Source: Streptomyces rimosus
GTDB lineage: Bacteria; Actinomycetota; Actinomycetes; Streptomycetales; Streptomycetaceae
Assembly: GCF_008704655.1 (NCBI RefSeq)
Contig: NZ_CP023688.1
Coordinates: forward strand, 3,534,001 to 3,598,000
Length of the DNA stretch: 64,000 nt
Reading direction: 5' to 3'
How positions within the stretch are numbered: the stretch's first letter is position 1; each line of letters begins with the position of its first letter. The notes under the pieces are model-generated. The model had not been told where the DNA came from. It worked only from the letters and a program-made list of their open reading frames with translations, and searched no databases. This document shows positions 8,140-17,404 of the stretch, piece after piece. A program made the position numbers and the translations under genes.

Positions 8140-9282
8140 TCAGCGCCGGAACCGGCGCCGTTCCGTCGTCGGGGCGCGCTCGGGGGCGTCGGCCAGGCGT
8201 ACCACCGGATCGTCCGTACCGCCGTCCCGGCCCGCCACCACCGGGCCGCGCGAGCCGGCGCCCTTCGCCCGGTACTGGGCGGCGTCGGCCAGCCGGAACA
8301 GGCGCCGGGCGGAGCGCACCGGGCCGATCGGGTCGCCGGTCGAGGCGACGCCGACGGCGACGCCCTCGCCCAGTTCCAGTTCCGCGGCCCGGTCGCACAG
8401 CTCGGCGGCCACCTTGGCCACCTCGTCGGCCGGCGGACCCACCGTGAGCAGGCAGAACTCGTCGCCGCCGAGGCGGGCCGCGAGGGCGCCCGGCAGTATG
8501 GCGCCACAGAGGGAGAGCACCGAGCCGAAACGTTCCAGCAGCCGGTCGCCGACGGCGTGCCCGCACGAGTCGTTGACCCGCTTCAGCCCGTTGAGATCGC
8601 ACACCACCAGGCTCACCACCGCGCCGTCCCTGCGGTGCCGCTCCAGCGCCTCGTCGAGCCGCATGTCGACAGCGCGGCGGTTGGCCAGGCCGGTCAGGGA
8701 GTCCGTGAACGCCAGCCGGCGCGCCTCCGCCAGCCGCTCCGTCTGCGCGACCCCGGCGGCGGTCACCGCGGCCAGTACGGTGGCGAATTCCGCGTCCGCC
8801 CGCGTGAAGACCGGCTCCCCGGCCGAGCGGGCCACGTACAGCTCGCCCCACGCGCGCCCGTGCAGCACGATCGGCGCGACCACACAGCAGCCCCGGCCGC
8901 GGCGGCGCAGCGCGGCGACCCGCTGGTGGTTGTACGGGCCCTCCCGCGCCGGGCCGTCGGCGGTCTCGACCCACGCGTCGGGCTGGCCGCCCCCGGCCCA
9001 CTGCTCGTGCAGGAATCCGACGATCTCCGGGAACTCGTGCACGGGATATGCCTCGTCCCGGGGGAACTCTTCCTCCCCCTCGGCCAGTTCGCCGACGTTG
9101 ACCAGCACTTTCAGCCGGCCCAGCTCGCGCTCCCAGGCCGAGATCGCCGCGAAGGAGCCCCCTATGGCGGCCCGCACCCCCTCCGCGGCGGCCCGTACGG
9201 ACTCGCGCGGGGTGTGGGTGGCAGCCATCGCCTGCGCGAGTGCCACCACGGCCCGGAGCCTGTCGTCACCCTCGTCCGTCAC
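8140..9282 (-). CDS. GAF-GGDEF diguanylate cyclase
   Basis: This 380-residue soluble protein has an N-terminal GAF domain (about 10-170) and a C-terminal GGDEF domain (about 185-345). The active-site loop RLGGDEF is intact, as is the upstream DSLTGLANRR entry motif, so it should make cyclic di-GMP from two GTP. That messenger controls development through BldD in streptomycetes. No RxxD inhibitory site is seen at the expected position before GGDEF (PGALAARL is there instead), so product feedback may be absent. The C-terminal 35 residues are an Arg-rich tail. Its domain order and position beside hutH suggest the streptomycete CdgE type, but that name is from memory and not certain. Confidence 0.88.
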   Translation of the reverse strand: MTDEGDDRLRAVVALAQAMAATHTPRESVRAAAEGVRAAIGGSFAAISAWERELGRLKVLVNVGELAEGEEEFPRDEAYPVHEFPEIVGFLHEQWAGGGQPDAWVETADGPAREGPYNHQRVAALRRRGRGCCVVAPIVLHGRAWGELYVARSAGEPVFTRADAEFATVLAAVTAAGVAQTERLAEARRLAFTDSLTGLANRRAVDMRLDEALERHRRDGAVVSLVVCDLNGLKRVNDSCGHAVGDRLLERFGSVLSLCGAILPGALAARLGGDEFCLLTVGPPADEVAKVAAELCDRAAELELGEGVAVGVASTGDPIGPVRSARRLFRLADAAQYRAKGAGSRGPVVAGRDGGTDDPVVRLADAPERAPTTERRRFRR

Positions 9283-9414
9283 CGGGCCTCACATTCCGTC
9301 ACCGTGCGCGCTTCGTATCACTACAGCGTAGGAATGTTCGGGGCCGTTCGCCTTTTCCGGATGGACACGGTGCGTTACGCCGCCGCCGGGCGGGCCGGGC
9401 CCACCCGGCACGCC

Positions 9415-10209
9415 TCACTCCCCCGGCCACTCCGGCCGCCGCTTCTCGTTGAAGGCCGCCACGCCCTCCGCCCGGTCGCCGGAGAACGCCACGCTGCGCC
9501 AGGCGCCGTCCTCCAGGTCCAGGCCGGTCCGCAGGTCGAGGCCGTGGCCCAGGCGCAGGGCGCGTTTGGCGGCACGGAGGCCGACCGGGGAGTTCCGTGC
9601 GATGCGCCCGGCCAGGGCCAGGGCCTCTTCGGTGTCCCGGCCCTCGTCGACCAGCTGGTCCACGAGGCCCAGGTCACGGGCCTCGGCCGCCTCCACCCGC
9701 CGCCCGGTGAAGATCAGCTCCGCCGCGCGGGCCGCGCCGACGCGCCGGGGCAGCAGCTGCGTACCGCCGCCGCCCGGGATCACGCCCACCGACACCTCCG
9801 GCAGGCCGACCACGGCCGTACGGTCCGCCACGATCAGGTCGCAGGCGAGCGCCAGCTCGTAGCCGCCGCCGAGCGCGAAGCCGTGGACGGCGGCGATGGT
9901 GGGCATCGGCAGCTCCAGGACGCCGGTGTAGGCGGCGCGGGCGCGCGGGCGCTGCCGCATCAGGTCGGCGTCGCTGAAGGAGTTGCGCTCCTTCAGGTCG
10001 GCGCCCACGCAGAAGGCGCGCTCGTGGGTGGAGGTCAGGACGGTGACGCGGACGCCGCGGTCGGCCGCGAGGGCGTCGCAGGCGGCGGTGACGGCGTCCG
10101 CCATGGCCGTGGACACGGCGTTCATCGCCTTGGGCCGGTCGAGCCGCAGTTCGGCGACGTGCCCGTGGCGGTGTACGCCGACGAACTCCCCGAAGCGTTG
10201 CGTGTCCAT
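9415..10209 (-). CDS. enoyl-CoA hydratase/isomerase (crotonase family)
   Basis: This 264-residue enzyme has the crotonase fold and full family length. Both glutamates used for hydration are present: one in GGGYELALACD and one in GLPEVSVGVIPGGGGTQ. The oxyanion-hole segment is CVGADLKER. It should hydrate trans-2-enoyl-CoA in fatty acid or related acyl-CoA breakdown; the chain length is unknown. The start ATG at 10209 lies downstream of two palindromes (10242-10271) that overlap the predicted transcription start, so the gene is probably repressed by a TetR-type regulator encoded elsewhere. It lies between the GGDEF and cya genes, all on the minus strand. Confidence 0.9.
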   Translation of the reverse strand: MDTQRFGEFVGVHRHGHVAELRLDRPKAMNAVSTAMADAVTAACDALAADRGVRVTVLTSTHERAFCVGADLKERNSFSDADLMRQRPRARAAYTGVLELPMPTIAAVHGFALGGGYELALACDLIVADRTAVVGLPEVSVGVIPGGGGTQLLPRRVGAARAAELIFTGRRVEAAEARDLGLVDQLVDEGRDTEEALALAGRIARNSPVGLRAAKRALRLGHGLDLRTGLDLEDGAWRSVAFSGDRAEGVAAFNEKRRPEWPGE

Positions 10210-10241
10210 GCAGCACCCTCCCTGGTCAACGGTGGTCCGAC

Positions 10242-10271
10242 AACGACCGGCGCCGGTCGTTAACGATCGTT
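10242..10271 (-). promoter_or_regulatory. double palindromic operator of the enoyl-CoA hydratase gene
   Basis: A perfect 20-bp palindrome (AACGACCGGC/GCCGGTCGTT, 10242-10261) abuts a perfect 10-bp one (AACGATCGTT, 10262-10271). A -10-like TAGAGT reads on the minus strand at 10281-10276, so both palindromes cover the expected transcription start and leader. This is typical of dimeric TetR-family repressors of acyl-CoA metabolism. Confidence 0.6.
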
Positions 10272-10329
10272 CGCCACTCTAGCCAGGGGGTGCCGCGGCC
10301 GGAACCGGACGGATCACGCGCACCGGGGT

Positions 10330-11592
10330 TCAGGTACGGCGGCTCAGCAGCCAGGGCTCCACGACGCCCAGCCCCCGCACCGGCCGCTGCCACATCGGCT
10401 GGAGCGCGAAGCGGTACTCGGGCAGCGGTCCGGCGCCGCCCGCCGCGGCCTCGGCGGCGGCCTTCGCGTCGGCCTCGGAGACCGGCGCCTCGCCCGTACG
10501 CCCCAGCTCCTCCGCGAACGCCTCGTCCACCAGCACCGTGTCCTTCGGCGCTATCGAGGTGAGCCGGCTGGCCAGGTTCACGGTGGTGCCGAAGACATCG
10601 CCCATCCGCGTCGTGACCGTGCCGAACGCGATGCCGACGCGCAGCTCCGGCATCGTCTCGTCGTTGGCCATGGTCTCGATGAGGCGCAGGCCGATCTCGG
10701 CCGCGATGCCCGCGTCGTCGGCCGCGAACAGGACCTCGTCGCCGAGCGTCTTGATGAGCCGGCCGCCGTGCGCGGCGACCAGGTCGGCGGCGGTGGTCTC
10801 GAACGCCTCGACCAGCTCGCCCAGTTCCTCCTCCTCCAGACGGCGGGTGAGCCGGGTGAAGCCGACGAGGTCGGCGAAGCCCACCGCGAGCCGCCGGTCG
10901 ACCATCTCCGCGTCGTCCTGGGCCTGCACGACGCGGCCGGTGGCGGCGGCGAGCTGGCGGCGCCAGACGTAGACCAGGAACTCCTCCAGCTCGGGCAGGA
11001 GCAGTTCGACGAGGGGGTAGGTGATCTCCGTACGGGTCAGGCCGGAGTCCTGGGGCTCGGTCAGGCCCTCCAGGAAGGAGTCGATCTGCCAGTCGGCGAG
11101 CCGGGCCGTGGTCTGCCCGGTGGAGCGGGCCACCTGGACCGCCATCGCCTCGCTGAGCAGTCCGGCCTCCACCAGGCCCGCCAGCCGCCGCAGCGCCAGT
11201 ACGTCGGCCTCGGTCAGCGCCTTGACCTGGCCGATGTCGGCGAAGCCCATGGCGCGCCAGAAGCGGGAGGCCAGCTCCATGGAGACGCCCGCGCTGCGGG
11301 CGGCCTGGAAGGGGGTGTAGCGGCGGTCGGCGCCGAGGATGAGCTGTTCGAGGCGGATGGCGATGGTGTCGTCGTCACCGGCGTCGCCCGCGCCGTCGGC
11401 CCGCGCCACGCCGTTCACCGCGCCGTCCGCGGCCCCGGCACCCGCCGCGCGGCTGCCGGTACGCGTGGCGGTGCCGTCGGCGGACACGCCGCCGTCCGTC
11501 CGTGCCGGGTCCCCCTCACCGCGAGCAGCCCCCGTCTCACGAGGAGCGATGTCCGCTTCGCGCGGGCCGGCGCCCGAGTCGTCGGCGGTCAC
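10330..11592 (-). CDS. cya: class III adenylate cyclase
   Basis: This 420-residue protein makes cAMP from ATP. Residues 1-75 are a low-complexity Gly/Ala/Asp-rich region. Residues about 78-190 form a helical domain like the N-terminal regulatory (pH-sensing) domain of M. tuberculosis Rv1264. Residues about 205-370 are the cyclase homology domain. The two metal-binding aspartates lie in GFADLVGFTRLT and LGDEVLF, and the Asn/Arg pair that stabilises the transition state lies in TTVNLASRLTS. In streptomycetes cAMP acts through Crp on germination and antibiotic production. GTG 11592 follows GGGAGCGGGCG. It lies downstream of birA with 225 bp between them. Confidence 0.92.
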   Translation of the reverse strand: MTADDSGAGPREADIAPRETGAARGEGDPARTDGGVSADGTATRTGSRAAGAGAADGAVNGVARADGAGDAGDDDTIAIRLEQLILGADRRYTPFQAARSAGVSMELASRFWRAMGFADIGQVKALTEADVLALRRLAGLVEAGLLSEAMAVQVARSTGQTTARLADWQIDSFLEGLTEPQDSGLTRTEITYPLVELLLPELEEFLVYVWRRQLAAATGRVVQAQDDAEMVDRRLAVGFADLVGFTRLTRRLEEEELGELVEAFETTAADLVAAHGGRLIKTLGDEVLFAADDAGIAAEIGLRLIETMANDETMPELRVGIAFGTVTTRMGDVFGTTVNLASRLTSIAPKDTVLVDEAFAEELGRTGEAPVSEADAKAAAEAAAGGAGPLPEYRFALQPMWQRPVRGLGVVEPWLLSRRT

Positions 11593-11758
11593 CGCCCGCT
11601 CCCTGTCCGTTCCCTGCGCACTGCCCTTCCGATCACTGCTCGCTCGTCGTCCGCTGCACGGCGGACCGCCTCAACGATACGGCAGGTGTGCTCTGGCTCA
11701 CTCTCCCACCTCGTCGCTTTCGCCCCCGACGACACATAAGAGCGATTGCTCCCGAGGT

Positions 11759-11788
11759 TTCTTGACCAGGATCTGATCGTTCTTGACC
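11759..11788. repeat. direct repeat TTCTTGACC, 21-bp period
   Basis: TTCTTGACC occurs at 11759-11767 and again at 11780-11788, two helical turns apart, in the 225-bp gap between birA and cya. Either a regulator-binding pair for the cya promoter or plus-strand -35-like elements could explain it; neither reading is certain. Confidence 0.4.
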
Positions 11789-11817
11789 GCTATACGGACG
11801 CAAACGTGGACAGCCCG

Positions 11818-12708
11818 CTACTCCTGCCCCGCCGGGCGCAGGTGCACGATGTCGCCCGCGTCGACCGGCCGCTGCATCCCCTCCTCCGTCGCGAGCACCA
11901 GCCGCCCGTCCCCGTCGATCGCCACCGCCTCGCCGCGCAGCTCCCGGTCGCCGGGCAGCTGGGCCCGTACGGTCCGGCCGAGCGTGGCGCACCCGGCGGC
12001 GTACGCGTCCTGAAGGCGGCAGGCCGCCGCGTCGCCGTCCGCCGCGGTCCACTGTCCGTACCAGTCCTCGACCGACCGCAGCACCGCCCGCAGCAGCGGG
12101 TCGCGGTCGGTGACCTTGGCACCGGCCAGGACCAGCGAGCCCGCGCCGGGTACGGGCAGCTCCTCGGCGCGCAGCGTGACGTTGAGGCCGATGCCGATCA
12201 CCACGCCGTCCCCGGCGCGCTCCGCGAGGATGCCGCCGGCCTTGCGCTCCTCGTCGCCGACCGTGACCAGCAAGTCGTTGGGCCACTTCAGGGCGGTGTC
12301 CACCCCGGCGGTGCGGGCCATCGCGCTGGCGGTCGCCACCCCGGCGAGCAGCGGCAGCCAGCCCCAGCGCTCCACGGGCACCTTCGGCGTCAGGTAGAAG
12401 GAGAAGAAGAGACCGGAGCGCGGCGGCGCCGACCACCGGCGATCCAGCCGCCCGCGCGCGGCGGACTGCTCCTCGGCGACGAGGACGGCCCCTTCGGACA
12501 GTCCGGCCGCGGCCCGCGCGGTGAGGTCGGTGTTGGTCGAGCCGGTGGCGGGCACCACATCGACGTCGGTCCACAGCGCGCCGGGCCGCAGCAGCGCGCG
12601 GCGCAGTGCCGTGCGGTTCAGCGGCGGGCGCTCCAGGTCGGACCAGCGCCCCCCGGCGCCGGTCCCCGAGTGGTCTTTGTCCTGGTTTTCCGGTGGTTGA
12701 GGCGTCAT
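11818..12708 (-). CDS. birA: biotin--[acyl-CoA carboxylase] ligase
   Basis: This 296-residue monofunctional biotin protein ligase activates biotin to biotinyl-AMP and attaches it to the Lys of carboxylase carrier domains. Visible motifs are the substrate loop GSTNTD, the biotin/AMP loop [20 protein letters not shown] and [10 protein letters not shown]. There is no N-terminal helix-turn-helix, so it should not act as a repressor. It is divergent from pccB (142 bp apart), and accA2 in this window encodes a biotin carrier, so its substrates are encoded nearby. ATG 12708 starts the protein. Confidence 0.93.
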   Translation of the reverse strand: MTPQPPENQDKDHSGTGAGGRWSDLERPPLNRTALRRALLRPGALWTDVDVVPATGSTNTDLTARAAAGLSEGAVLVAEEQSAARGRLDRRWSAPPRSGLFFSFYLTPKVPVERWGWLPLLAGVATASAMARTAGVDTALKWPNDLLVTVGDEERKAGGILAERAGDGVVIGIGLNVTLRAEELPVPGAGSLVLAGAKVTDRDPLLRAVLRSVEDWYGQWTAADGDAAACRLQDAYAAGCATLGRTVRAQLPGDRELRGEAVAIDGDGRLVLATEEGMQRPVDAGDIVHLRPAGQE

Positions 12709-12849
12709 GGCCCCAGCCTAGGTGTGGTCAACGACGCAGTGCCGCTGAGCAGTCCCGCCGATACGCTACGAATCGGTAGCCATCCCCGTTCAACCCCCGT
12801 ACCACCTTCGTACGAGCACCAGTCCAGGACGAGCAGGAGCCGCATCCCG

Positions 12850-14439
12850 ATGTCCGAGCCGGAAGCACACATCACCACGACCGCGGGCAAACTGGCCGAT
12901 CTTCAGCGCAGGATCGAGGAGGCCACCCACGCCGGGTCGGCGCGGGCCGTGGAAAAGCAGCACGCCAAGGGCAAGCTGACGGCGCGTGAGCGCGTGGAGC
13001 TGCTGCTCGACGAGGGCTCGTTCGTCGAGCTGGACGAATTCGCGCGGCACCGCTCGACCAACTTCGGCCTGGAGAAGAACCGGCCGTACGGCGATGGTGT
13101 GGTGACCGGCTACGGCACCGTCGACGGCCGTACGGTCTGTGTCTACTCGCAGGACTTCACCATCTTCGGCGGTTCGCTGGGCGAGGTCTACGGCGAGAAG
13201 ATCGTCAAGGTGATGGACTTCGCCCTGAAGAACGGCTGTCCCGTCGTCGGCATCAACGACGGCGGCGGCGCCCGCATCCAGGAGGGCGTGGCGGCCCTCG
13301 GTCTGTTCGCGGAGATCTTCCGCCGCAATGTGCACGCCTCCGGCGTGGTCCCGCAGATCTCGCTGATCGTCGGCCCGTGCGCGGGCGGCGCGGTCTACTC
13401 CCCCGCCATCACCGACTTCACGGTCATGGTCGACCAGACCTCGCACATGTTCATCACCGGGCCCGACGTCATCAAGACCGTCACCGGCGAGGACGTGGGC
13501 TTCGAGGAGCTGGGCGGCGCCCGGACGCACAACACCACCTCGGGCGTGGCGCACCACATGGCGGGCGACGAGAAGGACGCCATCGAGTACGTCAAGGCGC
13601 TGCTGTCCTACCTGCCGTCCAACAACCTCTCCGAGCCGCCCGCCTTCCCCGAGGAGGCGGACCTGGAGACCTCGGACTACGACCGCGAGCTGGACACGCT
13701 GATCCCGGACTCGGCGAACCAGCCGTACGACATGCACACCGCCATCGAGCACGTCCTCGACGACGGCGAGTTCCTGGAGACGCAGGCGCTCTTCGCGCCG
13801 AACATGGTCACCGGCTTCGGGCGGGTGGAGGGCCACGCGGTCGGCATCGTCGCCAACCAGCCGATGCAGTACGCGGGCACGCTGGACATCAACGCGAGCG
13901 AGAAGGCCGCGCGGTTCGTGCGCACCTGCGACGCGTTCAACGTGCCGGTGCTGACGTTCGTGGACGTACCGGGCTTCCTGCCGGGTACGGACCAGGAATG
14001 GGACGGCATCATCCGGCGCGGCGCCAAGCTGATCTACGCGTACGCGGAGGCCACGGTTCCGCTGATCACGGTCATCACCCGCAAGGCGTTCGGCGGCGCG
14101 TACGACGTCATGGGCTCCAAGCACCTGGGCGCGGACCTGAACCTGGCCTGGCCGACCGCGCAGATCGCGGTGATGGGCGCGCAGGGGGCGGTCAACATCC
14201 TGCACCGCCGCACCCTCGCCGCGATCGAGGACCCGGCCGCACAGGACGCCCGCCGCCAGGAGCTGATCCAGGAGTACGAGGACGCGCTGCTCAACCCGTA
14301 CGTCGCGGCCGAGCGCGGCTACGTGGACGCGGTGATCATGCCGTCGGAGACCCGCCGGCACATCGTGCGCGGGCTGCGCACGCTGCGCAACAAGCGCGAG
14401 TCGCTGCCCCCGAAGAAGCACGGCAACATCCCGCTGTAG
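12850..14439 (+). CDS. pccB: propionyl-CoA carboxylase beta (carboxyltransferase) subunit
   Basis: This 529-residue carboxyltransferase moves the carboxyl group from biotin to propionyl-CoA (or acetyl-CoA), giving methylmalonyl-CoA for polyketide and odd-chain metabolism. Both crotonase-like halves are complete. Oxyanion-hole glycines occur in the first half ([22 protein letters not shown]) and in the second ([18 protein letters not shown]). The length and sequence fit the AccB/PccB group that pairs with an epsilon subunit, encoded next. ATG 12850 has a CAGGAG upstream; longer in-frame starts run through the divergent birA promoter and were not used. AccA2 at 24.6 kb is the likely biotinylated partner. 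Confidence 0.95.
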   Translation: MSEPEAHITTTAGKLADLQRRIEEATHAGSARAVEKQHAKGKLTARERVELLLDEGSFVELDEFARHRSTNFGLEKNRPYGDGVVTGYGTVDGRTVCVYSQDFTIFGGSLGEVYGEKIVKVMDFALKNGCPVVGINDGGGARIQEGVAALGLFAEIFRRNVHASGVVPQISLIVGPCAGGAVYSPAITDFTVMVDQTSHMFITGPDVIKTVTGEDVGFEELGGARTHNTTSGVAHHMAGDEKDAIEYVKALLSYLPSNNLSEPPAFPEEADLETSDYDRELDTLIPDSANQPYDMHTAIEHVLDDGEFLETQALFAPNMVTGFGRVEGHAVGIVANQPMQYAGTLDINASEKAARFVRTCDAFNVPVLTFVDVPGFLPGTDQEWDGIIRRGAKLIYAYAEATVPLITVITRKAFGGAYDVMGSKHLGADLNLAWPTAQIAVMGAQGAVNILHRRTLAAIEDPAAQDARRQELIQEYEDALLNPYVAAERGYVDAVIMPSETRRHIVRGLRTLRNKRESLPPKKHGNIPL

Positions 14440-14506
14440 GGGCGCCCGTGCCCGTCAGCAGCGCTGTCCGCCGTTCGCCGCAACCCCTCAAGGAGGTCGG
14501 TCGATC

Positions 14507-14722
14507 ATGATCAAGGTCGTCCGGGGCAACCCCACACCCGAGGAGCTGGCCGCCGCACTGGCGGTGGTTCGCACCCGCGCGGCGGCCGCCGCTGCCGCCG
14601 CGTCCGCCGCGCCGGGCCCGGAGCGTACGGACGAATGGGCCGACCCGGCGTCCACGATCCCGCGCCGCCGGCTGCCGCACCCGGGGCCGCGGGCGTGGCG
14701 CACGAGCTACTGGCCGCGCTGA
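14507..14722 (+). CDS. pccE: acyl-CoA carboxylase epsilon subunit
   Basis: This 71-residue protein has the hallmark start IKVVRGNPTPEELAALAVV-like helix, an Ala-rich linker and the C-terminal W-R-x-S-x-W-P ending seen in actinobacterial AccE/PccE. The epsilon subunit binds the carboxyltransferase beta hexamer and strengthens its association with the biotinylated alpha subunit. The ribosome-binding site AAGGAGG is strong and lies 67 bp after the pccB stop, so both are co-transcribed. Confidence 0.92.
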   Translation: MIKVVRGNPTPEELAAALAVVRTRAAAAAAAASAAPGPERTDEWADPASTIPRRRLPHPGPRAWRTSYWPR

Positions 14723-14745
14723 GGCCGCGTAGTACCCATACCCGG

Positions 14746-14775
14746 CGGCGCTTGAGTACGCGTACTCAGGCGCCG
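14746..14775. promoter_or_regulatory. 30-bp palindrome, candidate operator
   Basis: An inverted repeat centred at 14760/14761 has 15-bp arms with one G-T mismatch. Its core TGAGTACGCGTACTCA (14753-14768) is perfect. It lies 24 bp after pccE and 27 bp before the small membrane protein gene. The AT content and absence of a T tract fit an operator better than a terminator. A related TACTCCTGAGTA occurs at 24205-24216. Confidence 0.45.
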
Positions 14776-14802
14776 CAGGCGTTCCCGGCGCAGGATCGAA
14801 GG

Positions 14803-14934
14803 ATGCTGTGGTCCGATCCGCCCGACGAGCCCCCCGAGGAGCTGCGCCAGGTACAGGCGATGCTCCGCCGGATGGGCATCGTGCTGGCCGTGGCCGCCGT
14901 GGTGCTGATGGTCATGCTGGTCGGCGGGGCCTGA
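14803..14934 (+). CDS. 43-residue single-pass membrane protein
   Basis: An acidic, Pro-rich N-terminus (LWSDPPDEPPEELRQ) leads through a short amphipathic helix to a hydrophobic segment at about residues 24-42 ending at GGA. It would sit in the membrane with a cytoplasmic N-terminus. The start ATG has only a weak GAAGG upstream. It lies directly downstream of the palindrome at 14746-14775. A small gene is found at this place between accE and maf in other streptomycetes, as far as I recall. No function is known. Confidence 0.65.
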   Translation: MLWSDPPDEPPEELRQVQAMLRRMGIVLAVAAVVLMVMLVGGA

Positions 14935-15152
14935 GGACCCGCTCCGGACCGTACGCGGACACCACCGGTCGATACGGCGACGGACCCGGGCCCGCTCCGC
15001 ACCGAAACGGACGAAGAGGACCAGCTCACACACCCCGCCTGCAACCGCCACCCCCACTTGGGACATCCTTTACCTCTGAAGGCCGCAATTCGGGCGCCCG
15101 TACGGCACGGTCCGCGCGGCACCGGGCCGTACGGCAAGGGGAGTGGAGAGCG

Positions 15153-16622
15153 ATGAACAGGCCGCTGAGGCACATAGCCGTCTTCTGCGGGGTGCTGGTG
15201 CTGGCGCTGCTGGTGCGCGCCACCTGGGTGCAGTTCGTCCAGGCGGACGCGCTGGCGAACGACGACAACAACCGCCGGGTGAAGATCGAGGCGTTCTCCT
15301 ATCCGCGCGGCAACATCATCGTGGGCGGCAAGCCCATCACCGGGTCCGTCGAGACGGCCGGCGACTTCAAGTACAAGCGGGTCTACAAGGACGGCCCGAT
15401 GTACGCGCCGATCACCGGCTACGCCTCGCAGTCCCAGGGCACCACGTTCCTGGAGGGCGTCTACAAGGACATCCTCAGCGGCAAGGACGACCGGCTCTTC
15501 CTCAAGCGCGCCAAGGACGTGCTGACGGGTGAGAAGCCGCGCGGCGGCGACGTGCTGACGACGATCAACGAGAAGGCGCAGCGCACCGCGTACAAGGCCC
15601 TGACCGACCTGAACGCCAAGGGCGCGGTGGTCGCCCTGGAGCCGGCCACCGGCAAGATCCTGGCGATGGCGAGCACGCCGTCCTACGACCCGTCGGTCTT
15701 CGCGGGCAGTTCCTTCAAGGAGGGCGACAAGTACACGTCCCTCATCAAGGACAAGGCCAAGCCGATGAACAACCGGGCGTCCCTGGAGATCTACCCGCCC
15801 GGCTCCACGTTCAAGATCCTCACCGCCGCCGCGGCCCTGGAGCACGGCATCGTCCCGGACATCGACACCCCGGTGCAGGCCCCGGTGCCGTACACGCTGC
15901 CGCAGACGGCCACCAAGGTCGGCAACGACATCGCCACCGCGCCGTGCGCGAACGCGTCCCTGAAGGTCGGCATGCAGTGGTCCTGCAACAACACCTACCT
16001 GGAGGCGGCGAACCGGCTCGGCACGGACAAGATGCGCGAGACGGCGGAGAAGTTCGGCTTCAACCAGAAGATCTTCACCCCGGTACGCACCGCCACCAGC
16101 GGCTACCCCAAGAAGCTGGACAAGCCGCAGACCGCGCTGACCGGCATGGGCCAGGGCAGCCTGACCAGCACCCCGCTGCAGATGGCCATGGTCGTCGCCG
16201 GGCTCGCCAACAACGGCAAGGTCATGCAGCCGTACATGGTCGAGGAGACCCGCGGCCCCGACCTGTCGACGATCGAGAAGTTCGAGCCCAAGGAGCTGAG
16301 CCAGGCCGTCTCCGAGAGCACCGCGAAGAAGGTGCAGGAGATGATGGAGAACACCGCGGAGAACGGAACGGCGAAGAAAGCGCTGATCGACGGCGTCAAG
16401 GTCGGCGCCAAGACCGGTACCGCCCAGCACGGCGCGGACGTCCGCGACGAGCGCCCGTACGCCTGGTTCGTCTCGTACGCCAAGCAGGGCAACGGCTCGC
16501 CGGTCGCGGTCGCGGTGTTCGTCGACCCCTCGGACATGGACATCCCGCGCAAGGAGATCGCCGGCGGCAAGCTGGGCGGCCCGATCGCGAAGAAGGTCAT
16601 GGAGGCCGTGCTCGGCAAGTGA
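15153..16622 (+). CDS. class B penicillin-binding protein (PbpA type transpeptidase)
   Basis: This 489-residue protein cross-links peptidoglycan. It has a short cytoplasmic tail, one membrane anchor (about 6-30) and a non-catalytic pedestal domain. The transpeptidase domain carries S-x-x-K as STFK in PPGSTFKI, S-x-N as SCNN, and K-T-G as KTGTAQ. Its length and the sequence SYPRGNI near the N-terminus resemble the PbpA/FtsI-like group. A GGAGAG ribosome-binding site precedes ATG 15153. It lies between the carboxylase genes and maf and is followed by a strong terminator. Confidence 0.92.
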   Translation: MNRPLRHIAVFCGVLVLALLVRATWVQFVQADALANDDNNRRVKIEAFSYPRGNIIVGGKPITGSVETAGDFKYKRVYKDGPMYAPITGYASQSQGTTFLEGVYKDILSGKDDRLFLKRAKDVLTGEKPRGGDVLTTINEKAQRTAYKALTDLNAKGAVVALEPATGKILAMASTPSYDPSVFAGSSFKEGDKYTSLIKDKAKPMNNRASLEIYPPGSTFKILTAAAALEHGIVPDIDTPVQAPVPYTLPQTATKVGNDIATAPCANASLKVGMQWSCNNTYLEAANRLGTDKMRETAEKFGFNQKIFTPVRTATSGYPKKLDKPQTALTGMGQGSLTSTPLQMAMVVAGLANNGKVMQPYMVEETRGPDLSTIEKFEPKELSQAVSESTAKKVQEMMENTAENGTAKKALIDGVKVGAKTGTAQHGADVRDERPYAWFVSYAKQGNGSPVAVAVFVDPSDMDIPRKEIAGGKLGGPIAKKVMEAVLGK

Positions 16623-16641
16623 GCGGGCCGCCGGTCGGCAT

Positions 16642-16679
16642 GGAGCGGGGCGGGCGTCACAGGGCGCCCGCCCCGCTCC
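16642..16679. terminator. terminator after the PBP gene
   Basis: A perfect 15-bp inverted repeat (GGAGCGGGGCGGGCG at 16642-16656 with 16665-16679) has an 8-nt loop. It lies 20 bp after the PBP stop and before the maf promoter. Confidence 0.8.
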
Positions 16680-16706
16680 GTTTCGTACCGCACCCGCACC
16701 GCTCCG

Positions 16707-16712
16707 TACGAT
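16707..16712 (+). promoter_or_regulatory. -10 box of maf (leaderless)
   Basis: TACGAT lies seven bases before ATG 16720, giving a predicted transcription start at or next to the start codon. An earlier in-frame ATG (16711) overlaps this box and was therefore not used as the start. Confidence 0.45.
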
Positions 16713-16719
16713 GGCGGTC

Positions 16720-17340
16720 ATGACCGTTCAGCCCGGCGCCGCCGCCCGCCGTCTCGTCCTCGCCTCCCAGTCCCCCGCCCGGCTCGGCCTGCTGCGCCAG
16801 GCCGGGCTCGCGCCCGAGGTCGTCGTCAGCGGGGTGGACGAGGACGCGATCACCGCCGGCAGCCCGGCCGAGCTGGCCCGGGTGCTCGCCGAGGCGAAGG
16901 CCGACGCGGTGGCCGCGCGCCCGGAGACCGCCGGCGCCCTGGTCATCGGCTGTGACTCGGTCCTCGAACTGGACGGGCGGGCGCTCGGCAAGCCCGCCGA
17001 CGCCGAGGACGCGATCGCCCGCTGGAAGTCGATGCGCGGCCGGTCCGGGATCCTGCAAACCGGCCACTGCGTGATCGACACGGCGCGGGAAGGGCGCCGG
17101 GTGTCGGCCACCGCCTCCACCACCGTCCGCTTCGGCGAGCCGAGCGACGCGGAGATCGCCGCGTATGTGGCCTCCGGCGAACCGCTGTACGTGGCGGGCG
17201 CCTTCACCCTGGACGGCCGGTCGGCCCCGTTCATCGACGGCATCGACGGCGACCCCGGCAACGTCATCGGCCTGTCCCTGCCGCTGCTGCGGCGGCTGTT
17301 GGCAGAGCTGGACGTGGCGATCACGGATCTCTGGGCGTAG
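16720..17340 (+). CDS. maf: Maf-family nucleoside triphosphate pyrophosphatase
   Basis: Maf proteins hydrolyse dTTP, UTP or modified NTPs to monophosphates and are linked to septation control. The 206-residue protein begins with the canonical [16 protein letters not shown] (S-x-S-x-x-R) and contains [11 protein letters not shown] and the late [18 protein letters not shown], all expected of the fold. It is separated from the upstream PBP by a terminator and from the accessory lanB gene by a short tandem repeat. Confidence 0.9.
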   Translation: MTVQPGAAARRLVLASQSPARLGLLRQAGLAPEVVVSGVDEDAITAGSPAELARVLAEAKADAVAARPETAGALVIGCDSVLELDGRALGKPADAEDAIARWKSMRGRSGILQTGHCVIDTAREGRRVSATASTTVRFGEPSDAEIAAYVASGEPLYVAGAFTLDGRSAPFIDGIDGDPGNVIGLSLPLLRRLLAELDVAITDLWA

Positions 17341-17348
17341 CCCGCCGC

Positions 17349-17404
17349 TCCCTGTCTCTCGATCTGTCTGTCTCTCAATCCGTCTGTCTCTCGATCTGTC
17401 TCTC
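17349..17404. repeat. pyrimidine-rich tandem repeat
   Basis: Between the convergent maf and lanB-like genes, a roughly 16-bp unit (CGTCTGTCTCTCGATC and variants TGTCTGTCTCTCAATC, CCCTGTCTCTCGATC) repeats about three and a half times. The repeat runs into the lanB-like gene's stop codon. It is unlike any other intergenic sequence in the window and may mark an insertion boundary. Confidence 0.7.
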
